A stretch of 64,000 nt of DNA from Lentisphaerota bacterium (GTDB lineage: Bacteria; Verrucomicrobiota; Lentisphaeria; Victivallales; Victivallaceae), in the NCBI GenBank assembly GCA_017134815.1, contig CP071032.1, positions 1,364,001-1,428,000 of the forward strand. The letters are read 5' to 3'. The notes beneath the pieces were generated by a model that did no database searches, was not told the origin of the DNA, and saw only the letters and a list, made by a program, of their open reading frames with translations. Positions within the stretch are counted from its first letter, which is position 1, and every line of letters begins with the position of its first letter. Of the stretch, positions 18,833 to 28,114 are shown one piece after another. A program made the translations under genes and the position numbers.

Positions 18833-19000
18833 AAAAAAGGAGCGGGCGGCATTCTGCTGCAATTTCAGTAGGTACGCCAATACCCTTGAATGCATACAGA
18901 CAGAATGCGCCCGCATATCGAGCGCAACATCTTATCTTTCTGCATTCAAATCTGAAATTTGGCGTTTTACTGAAATACAGACATCAATGTTGCGATAAAG
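18833..19000 (-). ncRNA. Structured leader RNA upstream of P1 copy a
   Basis: Read on the minus strand the order is D', B', D, A', B, A, then six T. A (18,841-18,855) pairs with A' (18,902-18,914), a GC-rich stem of about 13 bp, giving an intrinsic terminator shape. B has three blocks (18,862-18,870, 18,874-18,880, 18,886-18,894) that pair in order with B' (18,968-18,976, 18,959-18,965, 18,941-18,949). D CGCAACAT pairs with D' ATGTTGCG. The second copy at 37,461 keeps every pairing with different B sequences. A and B pairings cross, so it is either a pseudoknot or a two-state switch. The P1 start lies about 75 bases after the T run. Confidence 0.65.
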
Positions 19001-19152
19001 ATTTAAACAGATTGTTATGTTTGCAGCTAACACATGGAAGTTTCATTAACCTAGATAGCTGTTTTTTCTCAATAAGATTCATAAAGATAAAGTAGCTAAT
19101 AAATATGCAAGGATAAACTTTTTCTTATAATGTCTTATCCTTTTACTATACC

Positions 19153-20412
19153 TTATACCCTAACTACAGCAATCACATTATCACCATTTTCCAGTCGCAG
19201 TGCTAATGCAATTGTGCCATGCCTAATACTTACAGCCCCAATTGTTGCTGCCAAAATTATGTGTCCATTAACTAACCTCTGGCCTGGAACTGCTATAGAT
19301 TCTATATTTACTTTACCATTATCGATGGTAGCAAGGTAGACTCCTGTAATTCTTGAATCTTCCCTCAATACTCCCATAAAGGTAATGTAGGCTCTATTAT
19401 CTTGTATATATAATGTTGGATTCCATATTTTTGCTAGTCTTACATCTATAGAATCAATTATTTCATTAGAAGTAATAACTGGTATGGCAAATTCATTATT
19501 TCCGGCATTAGAGTATATAGCATAAACATTGTTTCCATCTCTGTCTATAGTATAAGTCGAGAATGCTATTTTGTTATTAAAGTAGGATACTCCTTCAGGT
19601 GCTGTTGTTATATTTTTTACTTGCTTCCAGAATTCATTTCCACCTGGAATTGTTTCAGTTAAAATACCAGTTACACTATCAAATTTATAGACGGAAAGGA
19701 GGCCATTTCCCCCTTTGGCAAGAGTGGCAAAATTACCTTGTGCCACGGAAATATCTCTAAAGTCATATATATTTTCATCGGCTTTAGCAAGTAAAACAGG
19801 CTCTTCACTTGCACTCCTTTCAGTAGGTATTTTGTATGAAAATACATAGCTTAAATCGTTTTTTGCAGTAGTAAGAAATATTGCTCTTTGCTTTACTGAT
19901 ATATATGGAGCATTAAAATCCTTATAGTAGACATCCGGTTTGACTGGCATCTTATGACCTTGAATTGCGATAGGGTAAACTTGCCATTTATTCGAACGCT
20001 TAATAGCATAAAAAATGCCTCTTCTTAAATCTTTAAGAGTAGCACTAAATGTTATTATATTATTCTGTATTGTAGGGGAATCAAGTCCATTCTTAGCTCG
20101 AAACTCTTCAGCTGAAAATGGTGAATAGTTGGGCTGAAAGTAGCGAAATCCTTTGCGAAGCCTTTCTATAGTACTGCTTGTATTAACCGCGACATTTGGT
20201 TTAGAAAAAGTTCCATTTACTTGAAGGTTAGAGACAAAAATGCCTTGATGCCCTGTTTTCTCATCAATCCCGACATAAACCAGGCTTTTGCCATTTTCAG
20301 CAATCGAAGGTGAAACTAAGACCCTTCGATTTTGAGAAATTATTTCAAAATCATGCGCTAATAATATGTTTGACATTAATAGCATAATTGCGATTGCAAA
20401 CAGTACCTTCAC
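19153..20412 (-). CDS. Exported protein with propeller-like repeats, unknown function
   Basis: This 419-aa protein begins with a signal peptide (MKVLFAIAIMLLMSNILLA). The remainder is beta-rich with loosely repeated strands such as SPSIAENGKSLVYVGID, VSYFNNKIAFSTYTIDRDGN and RLAKIWNPTLYIQDNRAYI. These resemble TolB-type beta-propeller blades but lack a clean family signature. No enzyme motif is visible. It is probably periplasmic or secreted. It lies downstream of the conserved T1 repeat and the P3 gene, on the same strand as both P1 and P3. Confidence 0.6.
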   Translation of the reverse strand: MKVLFAIAIMLLMSNILLAHDFEIISQNRRVLVSPSIAENGKSLVYVGIDEKTGHQGIFVSNLQVNGTFSKPNVAVNTSSTIERLRKGFRYFQPNYSPFSAEEFRAKNGLDSPTIQNNIITFSATLKDLRRGIFYAIKRSNKWQVYPIAIQGHKMPVKPDVYYKDFNAPYISVKQRAIFLTTAKNDLSYVFSYKIPTERSASEEPVLLAKADENIYDFRDISVAQGNFATLAKGGNGLLSVYKFDSVTGILTETIPGGNEFWKQVKNITTAPEGVSYFNNKIAFSTYTIDRDGNNVYAIYSNAGNNEFAIPVITSNEIIDSIDVRLAKIWNPTLYIQDNRAYITFMGVLREDSRITGVYLATIDNGKVNIESIAVPGQRLVNGHIILAATIGAVSIRHGTIALALRLENGDNVIAVVRV

Positions 20413-20710
20413 TTTTGTTCTTCTCCCAAATAACCCATTATATACTCTACAGATTATCTAATTCTGCATAGATATTTCCGGCAAATATCATACTCTTTCA
20501 GTATCATTTATTAATATCTTATCGTAAGTAATTTATAGCATAATGACCTTTTACATCAAGTATTTATATATCCAAAATGATATGTTTCAAGTCGTGAAAC
20601 AGCAGTTGGCAAAAAAAAATCATTAATTCTATTTAAAATAATACCTTTATCTGTTTATCCTTAAAAATCACACAACAAGCGTGTAAAAAAAACGAAAATA
20701 TTTTACCTTT

Positions 20711-20785
20711 TTTAGGGCCGTTAACCAAAACCGGCCCTTTTTAAATGTTCTGAGCTCAAAATTCTTGAATTAATCTCATAAATTT
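20711..20785 (+). repeat. T1 repeat, copy a: terminator with GTTAAC motif
   Basis: GGGCCG and CGGCCC pair around GTTAACCAAAAC and are followed by a T run and TGTTCTGAGCTCAAA. The palindromic GTTAACRTTAAC tail of other copies is degraded here. Six copies occur in the window. Confidence 0.75.
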
Positions 20786-20883
20786 TAAAGCATTCTCTAA
20801 TTTCCACATTTTAAAAGCATAGTCATTTATAATCAATGATGTACATTTTGAGAATATATATACATCATTGATTATATTTAAAT

Positions 20884-22431
20884 CTAAAAAGTGGATAATT
20901 CAGCTTGCACAAAATAGTCTAAGCAAAAGTCTTCTAATAAATCATTTTTTTCTTTTGAAAAAATAACTTGCGCTCCATGACAAACATAAAAAGTAACAAT
21001 TTTCAAATTATCATATCCCAAATCTGAAAGCTTATCCTTTATAAGATTCTGGATTAATGCTTCTTTCTGGGCCTTATTATATTTTTTTAACATGTAGGTA
21101 TCATTTTCAAATTGATCAAATACTACACCATAGTCTTCATTTAATAACAGAATGAATGGAATACCTTTTTTAGAGCTTTTATTAATGGACTTGTAGTAGT
21201 TACAGATTTTATCTACTACTTTACTGCGAACGGCCTTTGTTCTCATAAAAAGGTAAGCCCAATTACCAGTCAAATTACTTTTTGCTGCAGTTTTTAAACG
21301 ATCTACAGATGGAAATCCATCCTTATTTATCCCAAAGAGCTCCTCAAAAGCGAGTTTTATTAAATTGTAATTCTCTTCGACTAGCTTATCGTATTTTGAG
21401 TCATGATCTCTCAAATGAGTAACTGCTGTTGAAACACCAAAGCAAACAGCATTAGGGCAACGTGTTTCTAAGAAACTAACAAGGTTATCTCTAATACAAG
21501 CATCTGAATCATATTCCAGTCTAGTAGCTGAATAATACTTATCAAAAGTCAGAACAGGTAATCCAAACTCTGTAATTAAGCGCGATAAATCTGCCGGAAA
21601 ATCATCTTCACATGCATCATTAATGCTCTTCCAAACTACTTCAGCTACTTCATCATTCAACTTTGGATCAGACCAGTCAGGACTCTCGTCGTATGCATCC
21701 AAACCTAGAACAAACCTTTCATTGTTAAATAGATTTAAGTAGCTGAGCATTAAACTATCAGCAGCACCTTCCTTGTCTAACAGTATTATAATATTAGAGC
21801 TTTGAACAACTTTGTGTAACTTGAGGGCCATTTGAATATTATGTGGAATTTTTATAACATCGCCCCTTATAATATCTTCATTGTAACTTAAAGTTAGATT
21901 ATGAAAAGCACAAGATTCACATAAAGTTTTTGTTTCAATTTCTGGAAAATCTCTTGCGAAGCCCAATGTGGCATTTTCTGGTAGTATTTCAGCAAACCAC
22001 CCATCATCAAACCTCAACTCAGGTAAAGTCTCTCTTATATCAGGCCTTACTCTTTCATAAGTTAGGGCATTCCCTATAGATTGATCCATTCTTTTGGCTT
22101 GTAACTCATTCTCGGCATGCACCAATAAATTATAAGTTTGCTTATCTTCATAAATAAAGTCTCTAGCCGGGATATTAAAGAGTTCACATAGAACGTCCAT
22201 AGTTAAAAGTTCATTACTATCGATTAGAGTAGAATGTTTTGACGTTATGTATTCCTTAATTTTATCTAAATACATTTGTCTAAGTTCAAACTCTGCCCAA
22301 TCAACATTATACGAATCATCCTGATCGGGAATAATTTCTACTTTACATAATTCACATCTTTCTGCTCTTGAAATAAGGGATAATATAAAAACTACGACAA
22401 AGAGAAAAGCTATTGATAGTGACCTCTTCAT
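20884..22431 (-). CDS. Exported Cys-rich protein, family P3 (copy a)
   Basis: The start is set at the ATG 22,431-22,429, after GAGAGGA, giving the signal peptide MKRSLSIAFLFVVVF. The longer frame to 22,479 is conserved as leader DNA in the other copy but lacks a better start. The 515-aa product shares a near-identical leader and about half of its residues with 56,621-58,123. Two Cys pairs are conserved (CELC at the mature N-terminus and CESC near residue 165). Other blocks are LDAYDESPDW, a Phe-Gly-x-Ser-Thr-Ala segment followed by HLRDHD, and a C-terminal FSKEKNDLLEDF. I recognise no family. The Cys pairs suggest disulfides or metal. Confidence 0.7.
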   Translation of the reverse strand: MKRSLSIAFLFVVVFILSLISRAERCELCKVEIIPDQDDSYNVDWAEFELRQMYLDKIKEYITSKHSTLIDSNELLTMDVLCELFNIPARDFIYEDKQTYNLLVHAENELQAKRMDQSIGNALTYERVRPDIRETLPELRFDDGWFAEILPENATLGFARDFPEIETKTLCESCAFHNLTLSYNEDIIRGDVIKIPHNIQMALKLHKVVQSSNIIILLDKEGAADSLMLSYLNLFNNERFVLGLDAYDESPDWSDPKLNDEVAEVVWKSINDACEDDFPADLSRLITEFGLPVLTFDKYYSATRLEYDSDACIRDNLVSFLETRCPNAVCFGVSTAVTHLRDHDSKYDKLVEENYNLIKLAFEELFGINKDGFPSVDRLKTAAKSNLTGNWAYLFMRTKAVRSKVVDKICNYYKSINKSSKKGIPFILLLNEDYGVVFDQFENDTYMLKKYNKAQKEALIQNLIKDKLSDLGYDNLKIVTFYVCHGAQVIFSKEKNDLLEDFCLDYFVQAELSTF

Positions 22432-22757
22432 TACAAATCCTCTCAACTTGTTGATTGTTAAAGCTCCCCCCTTAAACAATCTCAGCAGTTTGCTAAGGTA
22501 TACTTTAAGCTATTCATTACAAGTAATATTATACAAATACAAAAGCTAAAATATGGTATGCAGATAGACCTTTTTGTATCCTTAATTCTAAATCTTTTAT
22601 TTTAAATCAAACATAAGCTCAATTCAATATAAACCAATTAAGTCAAAATAGTTAGAATTATTTTATGAATTATTAATTATTTCATATTTTATTTAGGATA
22701 TCTACTTTTAATCAATCTAAAAAAATACTTGAAAATTTGAAATATTTTCACCTTATT

Positions 22758-22828
22758 TCAGGGCCGTTAACCCAAACCGGCCCTTTTTTGATGTTCTAAG
22801 CTCAAAATTATTGGGTTAACATTAACCT
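22758..22828 (+). repeat. T1 repeat, copy b
   Basis: GGGCCGTTAACCC and CCGGCCC form the hairpin, followed by six T, ATGTTCTAAGCTC and GGTTAACATTAACC. It lies between the 5' end of the P3 gene and a T2 terminator. Confidence 0.8.
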
Positions 22829-22904
22829 TGGCCCATTTATAACCATTGACTTGATTATTTTTTAAAGTTATATTTGGGATCCTATATCAAAATCTCTTTT
22901 GTCT

Positions 22905-22935
22905 AGCCCAGTCATTGTATTGACCGGGCTTTTAA
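22905..22935 (+). terminator. T2 terminator-type repeat
   Basis: AGCCCAGTCA and TGACCGGGCT pair around a short loop, followed by TTTT. Related hairpins lie at 36,783, 40,642 and, inverted, 61,674. No intact gene precedes this copy, so it marks a decayed unit. Confidence 0.7.
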
Positions 22936-22992
22936 GTTTTATGGTCTTCCCATTACTTATAATTAAAATTTTAGCAGTTACTGCGCACAGCC

Positions 22993-23141
22993 CCCACCAA
23001 ATGGGCGTAACTTAATGTGGCATTTATTAGTTGAAATTAGTGATGTTGCACTACCCGAGAGCCAAGTGTAATGATCAGAATATCGATAATGGATTGTTTT
23101 AAGTGAACTGAACCACTGAAGGCTTTGTCTACTCCAGTCAT
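22993..23141 (-). pseudogene. Remnant of a phage baseplate W (gp25-like) gene, copy 1
   Basis: From ATG 23,141-23,139 after AAAGGGATG, the frame reads MTGVDKAFSGSVHLKQSI then DILI..LGSRVV, matching the N-terminus of P2-type baseplate assembly protein W. A stop occurs where the conserved RRDYGS motif is expected. It is degenerate and non-functional. The better copy is at 40,904. Confidence 0.65.
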
Positions 23142-23211
23142 AACGCATCCCTTTTTTATATAGCAGGATAGTTAACTTAGGTTAGAAATTTGTTAGAATT
23201 AATAAAATAAG

Positions 23212-23340
23212 TTGATTTATTACATCACTTAATTATAATTAATAATTCTCCATAGTATTTTGTAACAGATAGTTGCAATACTAACGACCTCACCTCCAGC
23301 TTGTATCCTCCTCCTCGCCAAGCTGGAGGTTCCTTTCGTT
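23212..23340 (+). ncRNA. Small transcription unit R1, copy a
   Basis: TTGATT and TATAAT (23,234) lie 16 bases apart. About 95 bases of presumed transcript end in ACCTCCAGCTT / AAGCTGGAGGT (23,292-23,330), a perfect 11-bp hairpin. No open frame is present. It aligns with R1 copies at 23,593 and 40,971. Confidence 0.5.
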
Positions 23341-23348
23341 AAATTTTG

Positions 23349-23495
23349 TTGACAAATATTTACAATTGTATTATAATAGATATTTATGCTTCAATTGAGG
23401 TGTGTTTTAGTGGTAAGAAAGAGGTTGCAAATTAGGCTAAAAGACCTAGATGCAAAACAGGCCAGCGACAATCGTAGTTGCTGGTCTGCAAAATT
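23349..23495 (+). ncRNA. Small transcription unit R2, copy a
   Basis: A consensus promoter, TTGACA, 17 bases, TATAAT (23,372), begins right after R1a. The transcript region holds the conserved GTGTGTTTTAGTGGTAAGAA block and ends in a 12-bp hairpin with two G-U pairs (CAGGCCAGCGAC / GTTGCTGGTCTG, 23,458-23,488), followed by an A/T-rich stretch rather than a pure T run. Related units lie at 24,088 and 41,118. It is followed by another start fragment of phage W on the opposite strand (ATG at 23,527). Confidence 0.5.
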
Positions 23496-23592
23496 TATAT
23501 TCCGGTACCTTTGCCAATTCCAGTCATAACTCATCCTTCTATATAGAAAGGGCGTTAACCTGAACTCAGAATGATGAAAATAATATAAAAAG

Positions 23593-23732
23593 TTGATAAA
23601 TATTAACTTACCATTTATAATTTATTATATACTCCACAGGATAGAGTAATATTGAATGTTAGGTTCGCAGCAAGAGCCATATGACCTCCAGTCTAAGCTA
23701 CCCCGTGTCTCTAGGCTGGAGGTCCCCTTTAT
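23593..23732 (+). ncRNA. Small transcription unit R1, copy b
   Basis: TTGATA, 17 bases, TATAAT (23,616-23,621) is followed by about 105 bases and the terminator GACCTCCAG...CTGGAGGTC (23,683-23,723) with CCCCTTT. Sequence from promoter to the hairpin is almost identical to 40,971-41,062, yet the hairpin loop differs, so the promoter and leader are more conserved than the loop. Confidence 0.55.
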
Positions 23733-23850
23733 TGTGGTGCTACATTGCTATCTTCCCAGTTTCAACTGCCCATGCGTATTGTTCATTTAAAAAAAATTTA
23801 AAATATTTCTCAAAAAACTAATGTACTTTATGAACAATATTCATTTTATG

Positions 23851-23939
23851 TTGATCTATATAAACATAGTCTTAGTACTATAACACTAATGAGCCTTCTA
23901 CCTCCTCCTACCCTTGTTGCAAGCTGGAGGCCTTTTTTG
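23851..23939 (+). ncRNA. Degenerate R1-like unit
   Basis: TTGATC and a TACTAT box lie 19 bases apart. A weak hairpin with AGCTGGAGGCC is followed by six T (23,932-23,937). It occupies the R1 position before the next unit but is more diverged than other copies. Confidence 0.3.
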
Positions 23940-23949
23940 CATAGAAGTA

Positions 23950-24076
23950 TTGACAAAAGTTCATTTGTCATTTATAACCAAGCATAGCTTCATAAGCTTA
24001 AAAGTGTTTGAATGCAATTTCTCTAAAAGTTTGCCTCCAGTCTAAGTGTGTGAAGCAACAGACTAAAGGCATTTTT
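23950..24076 (+). ncRNA. Small transcription unit, R1-like
   Basis: TTGACA, 17 bases, TATAAC (23,973-23,978) is followed by about 90 bases and a terminator TGCCTCCAGTCT...AGACTAAAGGCA (24,032-24,071) with five T. The leader differs from R1, but the terminator belongs to the same CCTCCAG type and an R2 unit follows, as in the other pairs. Confidence 0.5.
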
Positions 24077-24087
24077 ATAAGGATTTG

Positions 24088-24240
24088 TTGACAAATAACA
24101 TTAATCAATAGTATAACAATCTTATAAGCTCTTTGTGACGTGTTTATTAGAGGTATAAGTTATAAGCATTATATAATAATTGAAAGACCTGGATTAAAAA
24201 ACAGGCTAGTAATTTTACAATGTTATTACAAAATTTACTA
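24088..24240 (+). ncRNA. Small transcription unit R2, copy c (diverged)
   Basis: TTGACA and TATAAC (24,112) lie 18 bases apart. The downstream region keeps GACGTGTTTATTAGAGGTA and AAAGACCTGGAT...AACAGGC, aligned with R2a, but its final hairpin is weak. Confidence 0.4.
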
Positions 24241-26296
24241 ACTACAATCTTCTTCTTTTTTATTGTATTATTGTATAAAAAAATACTTAAAATACAACTT
24301 ATTAGGAGTTGCTACTTGATAAAGTAATCACTTACATGTAGTATCTTTACAGGTTTTAAAGGGAATGGCAAGATGGAGAGTTTTGCAAGGAGGAGCTAAG
24401 CAAATAAAGGAGCGGGTAATTGTCATTCTCTCTTTGTTGTTTCAACGTTTCTAATATTTGCCACCTGATAACTGTCATTTTACAATAATATTCCAATAGC
24501 AATAACGCCGGTTTAGAAACTGTTAGCTAACAGTATACAACTTTCAATTATTTATCTCCAGCTAAACATATCTCTATATGTAGACAAGTCACTCTTATAT
24601 GCCTAAAAGCAAAAAGGCTTTTATTTTTATAACCTTTCATGCATTATTTATTGATAAGAACTTACTATGAAGTATATTATGTATATTATCCTTGAATGTG
24701 GGTAATACGAGGAGATCGCAGTTCAGGGAGGGCTGTTTGAGGAGTAAATATTACCCACATTCACTTTTTGGGTAAAGAGGAAATACAATTACCTTCTTCG
24801 ACTTTACCTGCACATGATTCACTTGAGAGATTCCACTCGCTACCTGATCGTCAGTGCTATTAATTTGCTCATTGAGGGTAATGTGTTTAGTAATCAGAAA
24901 CGGGTTTAGTTTTGCCGGCAACAGACAATGCCCTCCTGAACCATAATCCATCATTAGCCCATTAGCAAAAGAAATAATGGTAATACTTTAACATTAAGTA
25001 GTTACTTTGATCAAATCTTGATATATTATAGCACAAATAGCTTTGCTTATGTTCTTATAAGCTTAAACATCGTATTTTTAATTTATTCACCTTCAAGATC
25101 ATAAAAAGCAGAATTATTAATTTAATAAGTAAAATCCAGCTATCATTTTAGAATAAATTAGATGTCTTCAATAACTTAACTTCTAAATTTTTTGCCATAC
25201 TTGTATAATTCGAACTCCGATCTTAAAATATAAAAATAAAACAGCTAATTATAATTTAAAAGTCTCCTTTCTTGTTCATGAAGAAATTTTAAGTTATCTT
25301 GCTAATAATATTTTGACTGTATGTTTTGCTTATTTTGGCAATGTTATCAACGCTAACGAGGGAAACTTTTAATAATGAGCATGTATTAATATTGTTTATC
25401 ATATCAAAAATCAACTAGCATCTTCATGATTATCTTAAATACTATGGCAAACGGCAAATTGTAAAATTCTAAAATCTTGGAAATATTATATATACCTAAA
25501 AAGTGTATATTAAAATTTTTACTTGAAAAAAATATAACAGCTACCAAAATCAACTAAATACTTATTTATTAACTATTAAAACAACAAGTTCTTTTATTGA
25601 TGTTTTTAGATAATTAACTGCATGAATTTCCTCTTAATAGACTTTAAATAAGAATCTTATAATTATTAATAAAGATTAGAATTAAATATTATTGTAAACG
25701 GTGTTTACAGTAGACCAATCTCGGATATTTATAGAAAAAAATGCTTTACCCTACTTATACTTTGAACAATTATCAGAACCTTTTTTCTAAAAAATATAAC
25801 TTCTTTTTTGATTAGGTAGCATTTCTTACTTTTACCCTAGGAATGAAGAAAAATCTTCAAACTATTTATCATCAGGTGTGAGAAGACGAATATAAAAACC
25901 ATTCAGAACCTTTTAGTAGCTAAATCAAAGCCAAACCAGAACTATTTTTGAAGGATCTGACCAAATTTGAAATTTTAATCTAATTGTGCAGTGAAGTAAG
26001 TTTGATCGTTTTAGCATGATTTTAAAAATACTTAAGATTTTTTAGTGACCTAAACAGACAAAATAATTCTTAGTCTAAATTAACGGAATTTTTTTTAAAT
26101 ATATAACTTCTAATTAAGTACGAAAGGAAATAATTAACTATAAAACCCCCTTTCTAATTATAAAACCTTACCCTATAAACCAGTAGTATAATGCTTATTT
26201 AAAGCCCAAAATATGGGCTTTCAGCAATGTGAACAAGATACAAAATAAAAATACTTCGTTGAAAAGTATGATTTATTATAAAAGTTGGAGTTTAAT
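24241..26296. other. Two-kilobase gene-poor AT-rich region
   Basis: No frame here has a convincing start, composition and homology. It contains the 15-bp inverted repeat at 24,693-24,763 and scattered A/T runs. A GGAGCGGGT stretch at 24,409 recalls the 5' edge of the P1 leader but its partner arm is not found. It looks like decayed element DNA. Confidence 0.5.
24693..24763. repeat. Perfect 15-bp inverted repeat with 41-base spacer
   Basis: TGAATGTGGGTAATA (24,693-24,707) and TATTACCCACATTCA (24,749-24,763) are exact complements. The spacer holds two purine-rich GAGGAG stretches. CTTTTTGG follows on the plus strand, so a terminator is possible but the purpose is unknown. Confidence 0.7.
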
Positions 26297-27535
26297 ATGC
26301 GTACATTTGACATCGTTAATGATAAAATTCCTCGAATTAATGGTGGCTTCATTGTAAAAGCCAGAACACCTTCAGGGAGTATAAAGCCATCAGTTTTTCA
26401 AAAAATATGGGTTGATATGGTACAAACAACATTTCCATATAATCAATTAACAAAAAAATCTAGCGACCTATTTATAAGCACATATATTTCAAAGTTTCAT
26501 TTGATCTATATTCCATCAAATCTGTATAGCTTAATGTATCTTACTTTCATTCACTCTCAAAACATTGATCACCAGGTCCTCAAAACCATTAATAAATTAT
26601 ATAATGTTTTTGATGCAAGACTCAGTTTGGCAGGCTCAGACTCAGTTCAGTTAAATAATATATGGCAGACATTTGTTGAAAGAAATGACTCAGAAAATTA
26701 TCATTTTGCAAGATTTAACGCATGGGCAAGTGCGATGATAAGTCGACCTGGGTTTTCAAATCATCAAATGAAAGTCCCATGGCAAAGAGGCAAGGCTTTG
26801 GAGTTAAGCAAAGCAGGTTTGCAATACTTCACCGATTACATGTTGCAATTGCTTGCTAGTGCTTTAAAGAAAAAACCACCTCTCCAATTCCAATTTGAAA
26901 GTCTAAAATTTTCTAAACGACTCATAAATATTATTAAAGACTTAATAGTTTTAGAAGGTCAAAATCCAGCTCTTGCATTTTTAACTAGATTTGGCGATAG
27001 TAATTTATACCCTACTTATAATAACAATGGAACCTTGGAACCAAGTTCGTATTCTCAATCATTCGGTAGTGGTATTTTTGCAGGTAGCCTTGGTGATGTT
27101 CATGCTTGTACTCTTTTTTCTCTTAATAATGCAAAAAATGTATTTACTCTTCCTATACCTATAACATCTTATATTTACCAAAAAGAGGTTCCTATCGACA
27201 TTTTTATACCGCCTATTCCCGCGATCCTCCAGATTCATGCTCAAATGCAAGAGCTCTGGCATCCTCGATCAAAGCTTTATCCTATTGAAAGAGAAATTGG
27301 TGATCCTTTAAAAGATTATGTGGAAGGTATTACTAGTTATGGTCTGCAACCACTAAACCGTGAGCCACTAATGGTTAACTTACAGTTTTTACTTTATCAG
27401 GGAAGTGGTATGGAGGTGTCCCGCATATTAACACATTCGAGAAACTTCAATAAATATATAAAAACAAATAAAATTAACTTGCCCTTATCTAAAACTCTTA
27501 ACAAAGTTACAATACAAAGCAATAAACATATATAG
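26297..27535 (+). CDS. Large protein of unknown function
   Basis: The ATG at 26,297 follows TTGGAG; an in-frame TTG 12 bp upstream is weaker. The 412-aa product has no signal peptide and no clear membrane segment. Residues such as NYHFARFNAWASAMISRPG, DYVEGITSYGL and a cluster of Pro-Ile-rich strands (TLPIPITSYIY, IFIPPIPAILQ) stand out, but I recognise no domain. It stands alone between a gene-poor stretch and the T1c repeat, which may end its transcript. Confidence 0.55.
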   Translation: MRTFDIVNDKIPRINGGFIVKARTPSGSIKPSVFQKIWVDMVQTTFPYNQLTKKSSDLFISTYISKFHLIYIPSNLYSLMYLTFIHSQNIDHQVLKTINKLYNVFDARLSLAGSDSVQLNNIWQTFVERNDSENYHFARFNAWASAMISRPGFSNHQMKVPWQRGKALELSKAGLQYFTDYMLQLLASALKKKPPLQFQFESLKFSKRLINIIKDLIVLEGQNPALAFLTRFGDSNLYPTYNNNGTLEPSSYSQSFGSGIFAGSLGDVHACTLFSLNNAKNVFTLPIPITSYIYQKEVPIDIFIPPIPAILQIHAQMQELWHPRSKLYPIEREIGDPLKDYVEGITSYGLQPLNREPLMVNLQFLLYQGSGMEVSRILTHSRNFNKYIKTNKINLPLSKTLNKVTIQSNKHI

Positions 27536-27670
27536 TCTATTCGCAGATCTTAGTTCGCAGGTCTTAGAATGTACTAAACAATATTAATACACAGTCAGGA
27601 AGCTTCAATGAAACAAAAATACTATGATATTTCACAAAATTATTATCGTATAAATAAAATTATATATAAC

Positions 27671-28000
27671 TTAGAAAATCTTTAAATAACTGTATAAAAA
27701 ATTCATATTTTTCTGGGCCGTTAGCTCAAGCCGGCCCTTTTTTGATTTCTTAATGGAATATTTCTGAGTTAACATTAACCTCGCCATTTTAAAACTCCTT
27801 GATTTAGTTTCCTCTTTGGTTACGATAAGGCTGTAACCATCTAAAGCAGTAATTTCCCATTTGGCATTACGGGCATCTGGCTTGGAAACATCTTCGGCGG
27901 TGTAGACGATACCTTCTAAAATAAACCTGCCTCTTTGGCAGTGCTTCAACACATTCTTGTGACTGATATTATGTTTGTCACATACTTCTTGTACTCTCAA
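27671..28000 (-). CDS. Small HTH-like regulator or excisionase candidate, copy 1
   Basis: The start is a TTG at 28,000-27,998 after AGAGG. The first 55 residues (MRVQEVCDKHNISHKNVLKHCQRGRF...NAKWEITALDG) match the product of 43,517-43,308 and look like the short MerR/excisionase-type winged helix. The C-terminus runs into the T1c repeat, so the original gene was probably shorter. The upstream region holds tandem GTACCCC motifs that could be its operators. A partner role with the element integrase is inference. Confidence 0.5.
   Translation of the reverse strand: MRVQEVCDKHNISHKNVLKHCQRGRFILEGIVYTAEDVSKPDARNAKWEITALDGYSLIVTKEETKSRSFKMARLMLTQKYSIKKSKKGRLELTAQKNMNFLYSYLKIF
27712..27780 (+). repeat. 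T1 repeat, copy c
   Basis: GGGCCGTTAGCTCAAGCCGGCCC followed by T runs is the terminator half; GAGTTAACATTAACC is the palindrome half. It overlaps the 3' end of the opposite HTH-like frame. Confidence 0.75.
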
Positions 28001-28114
28001 AGTGATACCTCTAATTCTACAGTTGTTATTACAAAAAAATGACCATCTATATTAATGTGGGAGCGTTAACGTGCAGGAAATCATTTCAGCAAAATAATGG
28101 AAGATATCTGTAGA

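Noticed and set aside
18833-19000. Retron msr-msd or type III toxin-antitoxin RNA
   Set aside because: No reverse transcriptase is in the window. The downstream gene has a signal peptide and does not resemble ToxN-type toxins. The architecture is kept only as an analogy.
23212-24240. CRISPR array
   Set aside because: The repeats are long, uneven and contain promoters and terminators; there are no short regular spacers and no cas genes.
24751-24954. Minus-strand 67-codon frame starting MMDYGSGG
   Set aside because: No ribosome site, no recognised family, and its end falls inside the inverted repeat arm.
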